From the NCBI RefSeq assembly GCF_000619945.1, contig NZ_JHVC01000011.1, positions 89,626 to 153,625 on the forward strand: a stretch of DNA of 64,000 nucleotides. Direction: 5' to 3'. Each line of letters starts with the position of its first letter. The stretch's first letter is position 1. This document shows positions 42,297-49,970 of the stretch, one piece after another. The notes beneath the pieces are model-generated. The model was not told the DNA's origin, searched no databases, and saw only the letters and a program-made list of their open reading frames with translations. A program made the position numbers and the translations under genes. This stretch comes from Clostridium lundense DSM 17049. GTDB lineage: Bacteria; Bacillota; Clostridia; Clostridiales; Clostridiaceae.

Positions 42297-43901
42297 ATGC
42301 GGAAACTGAAGAAATATAAGCCGACCGCCTTTATAGCTGATGGGTCATATTACGATAAGGATGCTGCTGATTACGCTGTGGCTTTTATCGAAGCACTCTC
42401 CCATACGAAAGGTTTATGGGCAGGTAAGCCTTTTGAACTTATCGATTGGCAGGAGCAAATCATCCGTGATTTATTCGGAATTTTAAAGCCAGATGGATAT
42501 CGGCAGTTTAACACTGCTTATGTAGAAATACCGAAAAAGATGGGAAAAAGCGAGCTTGCCGCAGCAATTGCACTTCTCCTCACTTGCGGTGATGGTGAAG
42601 AACGGGCGGAGGTATACGGTTGTGCCGCCGACCGCCAGCAGGCATCAATTGTATTTGAAGTAGCAGCCGACATGGTGCGGATGTGTCCGGCACTGAATAA
42701 ACGTGTAAAGTTGCTGGCTTCAACTAAGCGATTGGTGTACCTGCCGACCAACAGCTTCTATCAGGTATTGTCGGCTGAAGCCTACTCCAAACACGGCTTC
42801 AATATACATGGTGTTGTTTTTGATGAACTTCATACTCAGCCAAACCGGAAACTATTTGACGTTATGACGAAAGGATCTGGGGATGCGAGGACCCAACCGC
42901 TATATTTTCTTATCACCACTGCGGGGACGGATACCCAGAGTATCTGCTACGAAACACACCAGAAAGCGGTTGATATTATTGAGGGCAGAAAATACGATCC
43001 CACCTTTTACCCCGTAATCTACGGAGCTAAAGAAGAGGATGATTGGACAGACCCAAAAGTGTGGAAAAAAGCAAATCCAAGCTTGGGAATTACAGTGGGG
43101 ATTGACAAAGTAAGAGCTGCTTGTGAAAGTGCAAAGCAGAACCCAGCTGAGGAGAACAGCTTCCGGCAATTGCGCCTAAATCAGTGGGTTAAACAATCTG
43201 TCCGATGGATGCCAATGGCAAAGTGGGATGCCTGTGCATTTTCAGTTATACCAGAAAGTCTAGAAGGACGGGTGTGTTATGGAGGTCTTGACTTATCTTC
43301 TACAACAGATATTACAGCCTTTGTACTAGTTTTCCCACCGGAGGATGAAACAGATAAATACATTGTTCTTCCGTATTTTTGGATGCCAGAGGACAATATT
43401 GACCTCCGAGTCCGAAGAGACCATGTGCAATACGATCTTTGGGAGAAGCAAGGGTATATTCTAACCACAGAAGGCAATGTAGTGCATTACGGCTACATTG
43501 AGCGGTTTATTGAAGAATTAGGGGAAAAGTATAACATTCGAGAGATTGCTTTTGACCGTTGGGGAGCTGTTCAAATGGTACAGAACCTTGAAGGATTAGG
43601 CTTTACTGTCGTTCCTTTCGGTCAAGGCTTTAAAGATATGTCACCACCAACCAAAGAACTGATGAAATTGACATTAGAAGAAAAAATAGCACACGGTGGG
43701 CACCCAGTGCTTCGTTGGATGATGGACAACATCTTTATAAAAACTGATCCGGCTGGGAACGTGAAGCCGGACAAGGAAAAAAGCACAGAAAAAATAGATG
43801 GTGCAGTAGCGACTATCATGGCACTTGACCGTGCTATACGCTGTGGCTCAGGTAATAGTGGAGATTCGGTGTATGACGAGAGAGGTTTGATTGTCTTTTA
43901 A
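42297..43901 (+). CDS. Phage terminase large subunit
   Basis: A 534-residue packaging motor and nuclease. ATPase: EIPKKMGKSELAAAIA (Walker A-like), VVFDELHTQPN (Walker B). Nuclease: acidic residues in GGLDLSSTTDITAF and IAFDRWGAVQMVQ and near the end DGAVATIMALDRA. HK97-type TerL. It cuts and pumps DNA into the prohead with the P27-type small subunit and HNH protein. Start at the ATG behind GGGGCGGTGTTT; a longer reading begins in the hairpin. Confidence 0.93.
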   Translation: MRKLKKYKPTAFIADGSYYDKDAADYAVAFIEALSHTKGLWAGKPFELIDWQEQIIRDLFGILKPDGYRQFNTAYVEIPKKMGKSELAAAIALLLTCGDGEERAEVYGCAADRQQASIVFEVAADMVRMCPALNKRVKLLASTKRLVYLPTNSFYQVLSAEAYSKHGFNIHGVVFDELHTQPNRKLFDVMTKGSGDARTQPLYFLITTAGTDTQSICYETHQKAVDIIEGRKYDPTFYPVIYGAKEEDDWTDPKVWKKANPSLGITVGIDKVRAACESAKQNPAEENSFRQLRLNQWVKQSVRWMPMAKWDACAFSVIPESLEGRVCYGGLDLSSTTDITAFVLVFPPEDETDKYIVLPYFWMPEDNIDLRVRRDHVQYDLWEKQGYILTTEGNVVHYGYIERFIEELGEKYNIREIAFDRWGAVQMVQNLEGLGFTVVPFGQGFKDMSPPTKELMKLTLEEKIAHGGHPVLRWMMDNIFIKTDPAGNVKPDKEKSTEKIDGAVATIMALDRAIRCGSGNSGDSVYDERGLIVF

Positions 43902-43944
43902 ACCTTAATGGTTAGCACAATGTTTATATTCGGAGGTGAGGTCT

Positions 43945-45189
43945 ATGAATCTAATAAAAGGACTGTTTCGGTCAAGGGACAAACCGCAAAACCGTGTGGG
44001 CAGTGCATTTTCCTTCCTATTTGGTGGTACGTCATCTGGCAAAACAGTGAATGAGCGTACTGCAATGCAGGCAACTGCAGTGTATGCCTGCGTAAGGATA
44101 CTAGCTGAAGCGATTGCAGGACTGCCACTTCATGTATATAGATATCGTTCTGATGGAGGTAAAGAGAAGATTCCTTTCCACCCGTTGTATTACCTTCTTC
44201 ATGATGAACCAAATCCAGAGATGACTTCATTCGTGTTTCGAGAAACACTGATGAGTCATCTTTTGCTTTGGGGAAATGCCTATGCACAGGTGGTCAGAAA
44301 TGGTCGTGGGCAGGCAGTGGCACTTTATCCCCTACTCCCCAACAAGATGGAAGTTAGCCGAGCGACAAACGGAGAACTGGTCTTTACCTACTATCGTGAT
44401 ACTGATGAAAGTGGCCTAAACCCAAAAGGTGGCTATGTCACACTCCGTAAAGATGAAGTTCTACACATACCTGGCTTAGGTTTTGATGGACTCATTGGCT
44501 ATAGCCCAATCGCTATGGCGAAAAATGCAATCGGTATGTCACTTGCTACTGAAGAGTACGGTGCGGCATTCTTTGCCAATGGTGCTAATCCCGGAGGTGT
44601 TCTGGAACACCCAGGAGTAATCAAAGATATACAGAGGGTCAAGGATAGTTGGAATAGCGCCTACCAAGGCACAGGCAACGCTCACAAAATTGCTGTGTTG
44701 GAAGAAGGCATGAAGTTTCAAGCCATTGGTATCTCGCCGGAACAGGCGCAATTTCTTGAAACACGGAAATTCCAAATTAATGAGATTGCGAGGATTTTCC
44801 GAGTGCCGCCCCATATGGTGGGTGATCTTGAGAAGTCTAGTTTCTCCAATATTGAGCAGCAGTCTTTGGAGTTTGTAAAATACACACTCGATCCGTGGGT
44901 GGTGCGATGGGAACAAAGTCTCCAGCAATCGCTTATTTTGCCTTCTGAGAAAACTTCACTGTTTATCAAGTTCAATTTGGACGGTCTGCTTCGTGGTGAT
45001 TACCAAAGTCGTATGAATGGCTACGCTACAGGTCGACAAAATGGCTGGATGTCTGCCAACGATATCCGTGAACTGGAGGATATGAACCGAATACCGGCTG
45101 AGGAAGGCGGCGATTTATATCTGGTTAACGGAAATATGACAAAACTGGCTGACGCAGGTGCGTTTGCCAAAACCGAAGGAGGTCAGTAA
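43945..45189 (+). CDS. Phage portal protein, HK97 family
   Basis: A 414-residue portal with FGGTSSGKTVNERTAMQATAVYACVRILAEAIAGLPLHVY near the start and RKFQINEIARIFRVPPHMVGDLEKSSFSNIEQQ in the crown region, both HK97 portal hallmarks. It forms the dodecameric DNA gate. Start at the ATG behind CGGAGGTGAGGTCT. The next gene begins right after its stop. Confidence 0.93.
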   Translation: MNLIKGLFRSRDKPQNRVGSAFSFLFGGTSSGKTVNERTAMQATAVYACVRILAEAIAGLPLHVYRYRSDGGKEKIPFHPLYYLLHDEPNPEMTSFVFRETLMSHLLLWGNAYAQVVRNGRGQAVALYPLLPNKMEVSRATNGELVFTYYRDTDESGLNPKGGYVTLRKDEVLHIPGLGFDGLIGYSPIAMAKNAIGMSLATEEYGAAFFANGANPGGVLEHPGVIKDIQRVKDSWNSAYQGTGNAHKIAVLEEGMKFQAIGISPEQAQFLETRKFQINEIARIFRVPPHMVGDLEKSSFSNIEQQSLEFVKYTLDPWVVRWEQSLQQSLILPSEKTSLFIKFNLDGLLRGDYQSRMNGYATGRQNGWMSANDIRELEDMNRIPAEEGGDLYLVNGNMTKLADAGAFAKTEGGQ

Positions 45190-45879
45190 ATGAGGAAGTT
45201 CTGGAACTGGGTGCGAGATTCAGATGAAGTACGTACCCTCTATTTAAACGGAGTGATATCCGAAGAAACCTGGTGGGGCGATGAGGTCACACCTAAGATG
45301 TTTAAAGATGAATTGCTGGCAGGCACTGGCGATATTACGGTGTGGATTAATTCCCCTGGTGGTGATGTGTTTGCAGCAGCTCAGATTTATAACATGCTGA
45401 TGGAGTATACCGGAAAAGTCACTGTTAAGATTGATGGGCTTGCTGCAAGTGCAGCATCCGTTATTGCAATGGCAGGTGGAGATGTATATATGTCTCCTGT
45501 ATCTATGCTTATGATTCATAACCCATCAACGATTGCTATCGGTGACAGTGAGGAAATGCTACGAGCCAAAGCACTATTGGATGAGGTCAAGGAAAGCATT
45601 ATTAATGCCTATGAGTTAAAGACGGGTCTTTCTCGAACAAAACTCTCCCATCTGATGGATGCAGAATCATGGATGAATGCAAATAAAGCCATTGAACTTG
45701 GTTTTGCAGACAAGATCATGTTCATGGAAAGTGAAACACCGGATCTGACGGATAGTCTTATTTTTAGCAGGATGGCGGTTACTAACTCGCTTATCAGCAA
45801 ATTGCCAAAACAACCAAAACAGAAAACAGGTACACCCATTGAGTCGCTGGATAAGCGGCTTTCTTTAATTTTGCACTAA
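45190..45879 (+). CDS. Head maturation protease, ClpP-like
   Basis: A 229-residue protein of the ClpP/S14 fold: NSPGGDVFAAAQIYN, the nucleophile Ser in GLAASAASVIAMAG and the catalytic His in MLMIHNPST. It cleaves the scaffold part of the capsid protein. It abuts the portal stop and precedes the capsid gene by 20 bases, the standard order. Confidence 0.92.
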   Translation: MRKFWNWVRDSDEVRTLYLNGVISEETWWGDEVTPKMFKDELLAGTGDITVWINSPGGDVFAAAQIYNMLMEYTGKVTVKIDGLAASAASVIAMAGGDVYMSPVSMLMIHNPSTIAIGDSEEMLRAKALLDEVKESIINAYELKTGLSRTKLSHLMDAESWMNANKAIELGFADKIMFMESETPDLTDSLIFSRMAVTNSLISKLPKQPKQKTGTPIESLDKRLSLILH

Positions 45880-45898
45880 TTTAAAGGAGGAAATAACA

Positions 45899-47092
45899 AT
45901 GAGTAAAATTCTTGAATTGCGTGAGAAACGCGCTAAAGCTTGGGACGCAGCAAAGGCATTCCTTGATTCAAAACGTGGCGGTGACGGACTGTTATCCGCC
46001 GAGGACACGACAACCTATGAAAAAATGGAAGCCGATGTGGTGGCTCTTGGTAAGGAAATTGAGCGTTTAGAACGCCAAGCATCTATCGACTTAGAACTGT
46101 CCAAAGCAACCAGTAACCCAATTACGAACGAACCTACTAGAACTGGAGAGGAAAAGACCGGCCGTGCAAGTGCTGAATACAAAAAAGCTTTCTGGAATGC
46201 GATGCGTGACAATGTCAGCTATGAAGTAAGGAACGCTCTAAAGATTGGCACTGATTCTGAAGGTGGATTTCTTGTACCTGATGAGTTTGAGCGTACCCTA
46301 GTAGAAGCTCTAGAGGAAGAAAATATTTTCCGTAGATTGGCCAATGTAATCACTACATCTTCTGGTGACCGCAAGATTCCTGTTGTTGCAAGCAAAGGCA
46401 ATGCAAGCTGGATCGATGAAGAAGGGGCTATTCCAGAGAGTGATGACAGCTTCGGTCAAGTATCCATCGGTGCTTATAAACTAGCAACGATGATTAAAGT
46501 CTCTGAGGAACTGCTAAATGATTCCGTGTTTAATCTCGAAGGCTACATCACAAGAGAATTCGCACGTCGCATTGGTAACAAGGAGGAAGAAGCCTTCTTT
46601 GTAGGTGATGGCACAGGTAAGCCAACAGGAATTCTAAATGCCACAGGCGGCGGTCAAGTTGGTGTTACTGCGGCAAGTGCCACTGCCATCACTTTGGATG
46701 AGGTATTAGATTTATTCTACAGCTTAAAAGCACCGTACCGTAATAAGGCAGTATTCGTAATGAACGATGCCACTATAAAGGCTATTCGTAAATTGAAAGA
46801 CGGTAATGGGCAATACCTATGGCAACCTTCCATCCAAGCGGGAACACCTGATACGATTCTTAACCGCCCGCTGTATACCTCTTCATATGTACCTACTGCT
46901 GAAGCAGGTGCAAAGACTGTGGTATTCGGTGATTTTAGTTATTACTGGGTGGCCGACCGTCAAGGGCGAGTATTCAAACGATTAAATGAACTCTATGCTG
47001 TTACAGGCCAAGTAGGATTTATTGCGACTCAACGGGTTGACGGAAAGCTTATCTTACCGGAGGCCGTTAAGGTACTCCAACAGAAAGCCTAA
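45899..47092 (+). CDS. Major capsid protein, HK97 fold
   Basis: A 397-residue protein. Residues 1-100 form a charged coiled-coil delta domain (LELREKRAKAWDAAKAFLDSKRG) that the protease removes. The HK97 body starts near GTDSEGGFLVPDEFERTLVEALEE and includes ALAIGNKEEEAFFVGDG-like and FVMNDATIKAIRKLKDGNGQYLWQ segments. Site AAAGGAGGAAATAAC. Forms the icosahedral shell. Confidence 0.93.
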   Translation: MSKILELREKRAKAWDAAKAFLDSKRGGDGLLSAEDTTTYEKMEADVVALGKEIERLERQASIDLELSKATSNPITNEPTRTGEEKTGRASAEYKKAFWNAMRDNVSYEVRNALKIGTDSEGGFLVPDEFERTLVEALEEENIFRRLANVITTSSGDRKIPVVASKGNASWIDEEGAIPESDDSFGQVSIGAYKLATMIKVSEELLNDSVFNLEGYITREFARRIGNKEEEAFFVGDGTGKPTGILNATGGGQVGVTAASATAITLDEVLDLFYSLKAPYRNKAVFVMNDATIKAIRKLKDGNGQYLWQPSIQAGTPDTILNRPLYTSSYVPTAEAGAKTVVFGDFSYYWVADRQGRVFKRLNELYAVTGQVGFIATQRVDGKLILPEAVKVLQQKA

Positions 47093-47104
47093 CGGAGGTG
47101 CTTT

Positions 47105-47317
47105 ATGAGTTATAACACGAAGAATTATACCGAACAAGGCGGAGAAAAAACTGTCATCGGCGGTGTTTTAGAAATTAAAGAGGGAGCCTCGGTTACGGGG
47201 CTTCCTGTTGCAGAAAACCAAGCAGACAGCACAGCCACCGATGTTGCTGGTTTAGTTACGGACTTTAATGCATTGCTTGCCAAACTAAAAGCTGCGGGCC
47301 TTATGGAGGCTGACTAA
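47105..47317 (+). CDS. Head fiber-like small protein
   Basis: A 70-residue protein, TVIGGVLEIKEGASVTGLP then ADSTATDVAGLVTDFNALLAKLKAAGLM, resembling the short head fiber proteins that follow capsid genes in some Firmicute phages. It is probably a capsid decoration. Starts 12 bases after the capsid gene. Confidence 0.7.
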   Translation: MSYNTKNYTEQGGEKTVIGGVLEIKEGASVTGLPVAENQADSTATDVAGLVTDFNALLAKLKAAGLMEAD

Positions 47318-47343
47318 GGTGGAACGTAGAGGAGGTTGGTGGT

Positions 47344-47664
47344 ATGGCAGTGGCAGATAATCTTTTGCCTAAAGTTAAAGCGAATTTAATATTAACGCAT
47401 GATCAGGATGATGCCCTCCTTATCGGATTTATCACTGCTGCAGTCTCATATGCACAGAGCTATCAGCACGTTCCTGAAAACTATTATGAAACCCATGCCA
47501 TGCCTCCAACAACAGAACAAGCAGTGATTATGTTGTCGAGTCATTTCTATGAAAGCAGGGATGGCTCGACGGCAGGCTTCTTTGCCGACAGCGTACAGGC
47601 AGGGCAACAAGTATGGAACACGGTGAACTTGCTTTTACGACTTGACCGGGAGTGGGGTGTTTAG
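47344..47664 (+). CDS. Head-tail connector protein (gp6-like)
   Basis: A 106-residue helical protein (LLPKVKANLILTHDQDDALLIGFITAAVSYAQSYQ) of the gp6/Phage_connect type, the adaptor ring under the portal. Standard place after capsid genes. Start behind AGAGGAGGTTGGT. Confidence 0.8.
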   Translation: MAVADNLLPKVKANLILTHDQDDALLIGFITAAVSYAQSYQHVPENYYETHAMPPTTEQAVIMLSSHFYESRDGSTAGFFADSVQAGQQVWNTVNLLLRLDREWGV

Positions 47665-47665
47665 C

Positions 47666-48001
47666 ATGAGCTTTGGAAAGATGAATACCTTCATCGATAT
47701 CATTAGCACGGTACCAATAAAGGATGAGGCAGGTTTCGCAACAAAAGGTGACAACATACTCGCAAGTGTTCTTGCTTACAAAGAAGATCGGCATGGCAGT
47801 GAGCGGTGGATGAATATGGCATCATTTTCATCTGCAACTTCCCTATTCAGGTTTAGGAAAATCTTTGAACTTAAGGTGACGAATGAAATGGTCATCGTCT
47901 GTGATGATGGTAGATATCAGATTTTAAGTGTTGAGGATGTAAGGAATCGAGGGATGTATGTCGAGGTTTTAGCAGAAAAGCTAGAACCAACTGTGAGGTG
48001 A
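47666..48001 (+). CDS. Phage head closure protein
   Basis: A 111-residue beta protein: MSFGKMNTFIDIISTVPIKDEAGF, then DDGRYQILSVEDVRNRGMYVEVLAEKL, as in head-tail adaptor/closure proteins (SPP1 gp16-like). Start at the ATG behind GGGAGTGGGG; one base separates it from the preceding stop. Confidence 0.82.
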   Translation: MSFGKMNTFIDIISTVPIKDEAGFATKGDNILASVLAYKEDRHGSERWMNMASFSSATSLFRFRKIFELKVTNEMVIVCDDGRYQILSVEDVRNRGMYVEVLAEKLEPTVR

Positions 48002-48006
48002 TGGAT

Positions 48007-48438
48007 ATGGCAAAAGCGAATATAAAGATGCCAGAAGAATTCCTTTTAAAGGTATCCCGATTAGCTGACCAGACCGATGTGATTCTTCCTAAGGTTTTGG
48101 AAGTTGGCGGTGAAGTGGTGCTGGATAAAGTCAAAGGAAATCTAAGTAAGGTGGTTGGCAAGGGTACGAAATATCCATCTAAAAGTACTGGCGAGCTGCT
48201 ATCTTCATTAGGACTCTCGAGTGCAAAGCAGGATAGAAACGGTAACTTCAATGTAAAAGTCGGCTTTGCAGAGCCACGTTCTGATGGTGTGAGCAATGCT
48301 AAACTTGCCAGCATTATCGAATATGGCAAACATGGTCAGCCTGCAAAACCCTTCCTAAAGCCTGCGAGGAATGCATCTAGGAAACCCTGCATCAACGCAA
48401 TGGTTGCCAAGCTGGAGGAGGAGATCGACAAAATATGA
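48007..48438 (+). CDS. HK97 gp10-family tail completion protein
   Basis: A 143-residue protein with SRLADQTDVILPKVLEVGG and the conserved GEPRSDG-like, EYGKHGQPAKPFLKPA segments of HK97 gp10-type morphogenesis proteins. Needed for the head-tail joint. The ATG at 48007 has AGGTG at good distance; two further starts lie 6 and 9 bases upstream. Confidence 0.85.
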   Translation: MAKANIKMPEEFLLKVSRLADQTDVILPKVLEVGGEVVLDKVKGNLSKVVGKGTKYPSKSTGELLSSLGLSSAKQDRNGNFNVKVGFAEPRSDGVSNAKLASIIEYGKHGQPAKPFLKPARNASRKPCINAMVAKLEEEIDKI

Positions 48439-48776
48439 ATATCTTAGAGGAACTTAATACACTTGTGACCGCCATACCGCTCCCCGTGGAAACCGGGGTT
48501 TTTTCAGGTTTGGCACCAGATGAGTATGTCGTGATTCTCCCTCTTTCGGATATTTTTGAAGTTCATGCGGATAATCGTCCAGGCTTTGATGTGCAGGAAG
48601 CGAGGATATCACTGTTTTCAAAAAATAATTACCTAGAGCGGAAACGGCAGCTCACAACTGCTTTAATAAATGCGGATTTTACTGTGACTGAACGAAGATA
48701 TATCGGTCACGAGGATGATACTGGATATCACCATTATGCCATCGATGTGGCGAAAAACTATAGATTGGAGGAATAA
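48435..48776 (+). CDS. Tail terminator-like protein
   Basis: A 113-residue protein (LNTLVTAIPLPVETGVFSGLAPDEYVVI...). By size and position between gp10 and major tail protein it matches tail terminator/DUF3168-like proteins that cap the tail tube. Overlaps the previous gene by 4 bases. Motif support is weak. Confidence 0.6.
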   Translation: MNILEELNTLVTAIPLPVETGVFSGLAPDEYVVILPLSDIFEVHADNRPGFDVQEARISLFSKNNYLERKRQLTTALINADFTVTERRYIGHEDDTGYHHYAIDVAKNYRLEE

Positions 48777-48779
48777 CAC

Positions 48780-49370
48780 ATGGCAACTATCGGTCTTGAT
48801 AGACTGTACTATTCAAAAATAACCGAGGACGCTAACGGTGAGGAAACTTATGCCCAACCTTCTGTACTTGCAAAAGCCATCACTGCTGAACTTTCGGTAG
48901 AACTAGTGGAAGCCATTCTGTACGCTGACGACGGTGCGGCGGAGGTTGTGAAAGACTTTAACAGTGGTACTCTCACCCTCGGTGTAGACGACATTGGTCC
49001 GACGGTCGCAGCGGATTTAACTGGCGCTTCTACTGATGACAACGGAGTACTAATCTCTGCTAGTGAAAACGTGGGTACACCCGTTGCAGTGGGGTTTCGT
49101 GCGCAAAGGGCTAATGGAACATACCGCTATTTTTGGCTGTATCGTGTTAAGTTTGGACTACCAGCTACCAACTTACAGACAAAGGCTGATTCCATTACCT
49201 TTTCTACACCCACCATTGAAGGAACCGTTATGCGCAGGAATAAGCTGGATGGATTGGGCAAGCACCCATGGAAAGCGGAAGTTACAGAAGGTGATCCTGG
49301 TGTTTCATCGACCACCATAACAGGCTGGTTCACTGAGGTTTATGAACCTGTCTATACACCTGAACCATAG
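48780..49370 (+). CDS. Major tail protein, phi13 type
   Basis: A 196-residue beta protein (GLDRLYYSKITEDANGEETY, later FWLYRVKFGLPATNLQTKADSITF and PTIEGTVMRR) typical of the phi13-type major tail tube protein. It stacks to form the tube of the long, non-contractile tail. Site TGGAGGAATAACAC. Confidence 0.88.
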   Translation: MATIGLDRLYYSKITEDANGEETYAQPSVLAKAITAELSVELVEAILYADDGAAEVVKDFNSGTLTLGVDDIGPTVAADLTGASTDDNGVLISASENVGTPVAVGFRAQRANGTYRYFWLYRVKFGLPATNLQTKADSITFSTPTIEGTVMRRNKLDGLGKHPWKAEVTEGDPGVSSTTITGWFTEVYEPVYTPEP

Positions 49371-49381
49371 GAGGAGAAATA

Positions 49382-49768
49382 ATGGATAATGATAGAAGTG
49401 CCTCAATCAACATAGGTGACAAAGAGTATGAACTGGTTTTAACTACACGAGCTACAAAGGCCATTGCCGGTCGTTACGGTGGTCTTGAAAACCTTGGAGA
49501 AAAACTGATGAAATCAGAAAACTTCGAGATGGCACTGGATGAGATTGTTTGGCTCATCACGCTGCTTGCAAACCAGTCCATTTTGATTCGAAACCTAAAG
49601 AATAAGAATGCACCAGAAGAATTGTTGACAGAGGAAGAAGTAGAGCTTCTTACCTCACCGCTTGATTTATCGGCATATAAAACTGCAATTACCGAGGCGA
49701 TGTTCAAAGGTACAAAGCGAAATGTAGAAAGTGAGGAGGAAACTCCAAAAAACGTGGAAGTCGGGTAA
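49382..49768 (+). CDS. Tail assembly chaperone, short form (gpG-like)
   Basis: A 128-residue protein of mostly helical character (TRATKAIAGRYGGLENLGEKL) between tail tube and tape measure genes. It coats the tape measure during tail assembly. Near its end is the slippery site A AAA AAC (49747-49753) that gives a longer product by -1 frameshift. Site AGGAGGAGAAATA. Confidence 0.85.
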   Translation: MDNDRSASINIGDKEYELVLTTRATKAIAGRYGGLENLGEKLMKSENFEMALDEIVWLITLLANQSILIRNLKNKNAPEELLTEEEVELLTSPLDLSAYKTAITEAMFKGTKRNVESEEETPKNVEVG

Positions 49769-49956
49769 CGGACGATGAGGTCTTTACCCGGCTTCTTTAT
49801 TATGGAACAGTTCAGATGGGCATGGAGACAGAGGAATTCTGGCTTATGCCAATTGGGCTGTTTTTTGATTTATGGACTTGTCATAAACAATGGCATGGTA
49901 TTGAAAAGCCAAAGAAAACACGGACCATTGACGATATTATCCCACCAGGTATTTAG
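49382..49956 (+). CDS. Tail assembly chaperone, -1 frameshift fusion (gpGT-like)
   Basis: At A AAA AAC (49747-49753, read CCA AAA AAC in the zero frame) a -1 shift continues into RGSRVTDDEVFTRLLYYGTVQ and runs to the stop at 49954-49956, giving about 191 residues. The downstream part (EEFWLMPIGLFFDLWTCHKQW) is the usual GT extension. The ratio of the short and long forms is important for tail assembly in lambda-like phages. The -1 part has no start of its own. Confidence 0.85.
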
Positions 49957-49970
49957 GAGGAGGTGAAGGC

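Noticed and set aside
49775..49966. A 63-codon ORF beginning MRSLPGFFIMEQF between tail chaperone and tape measure genes
   Set aside because: It is the wrong frame. The -1 frame over the same bases continues the chaperone with family-like sequence (EEFWLMPIGLFFDLW) and is reached by a slippery heptamer.
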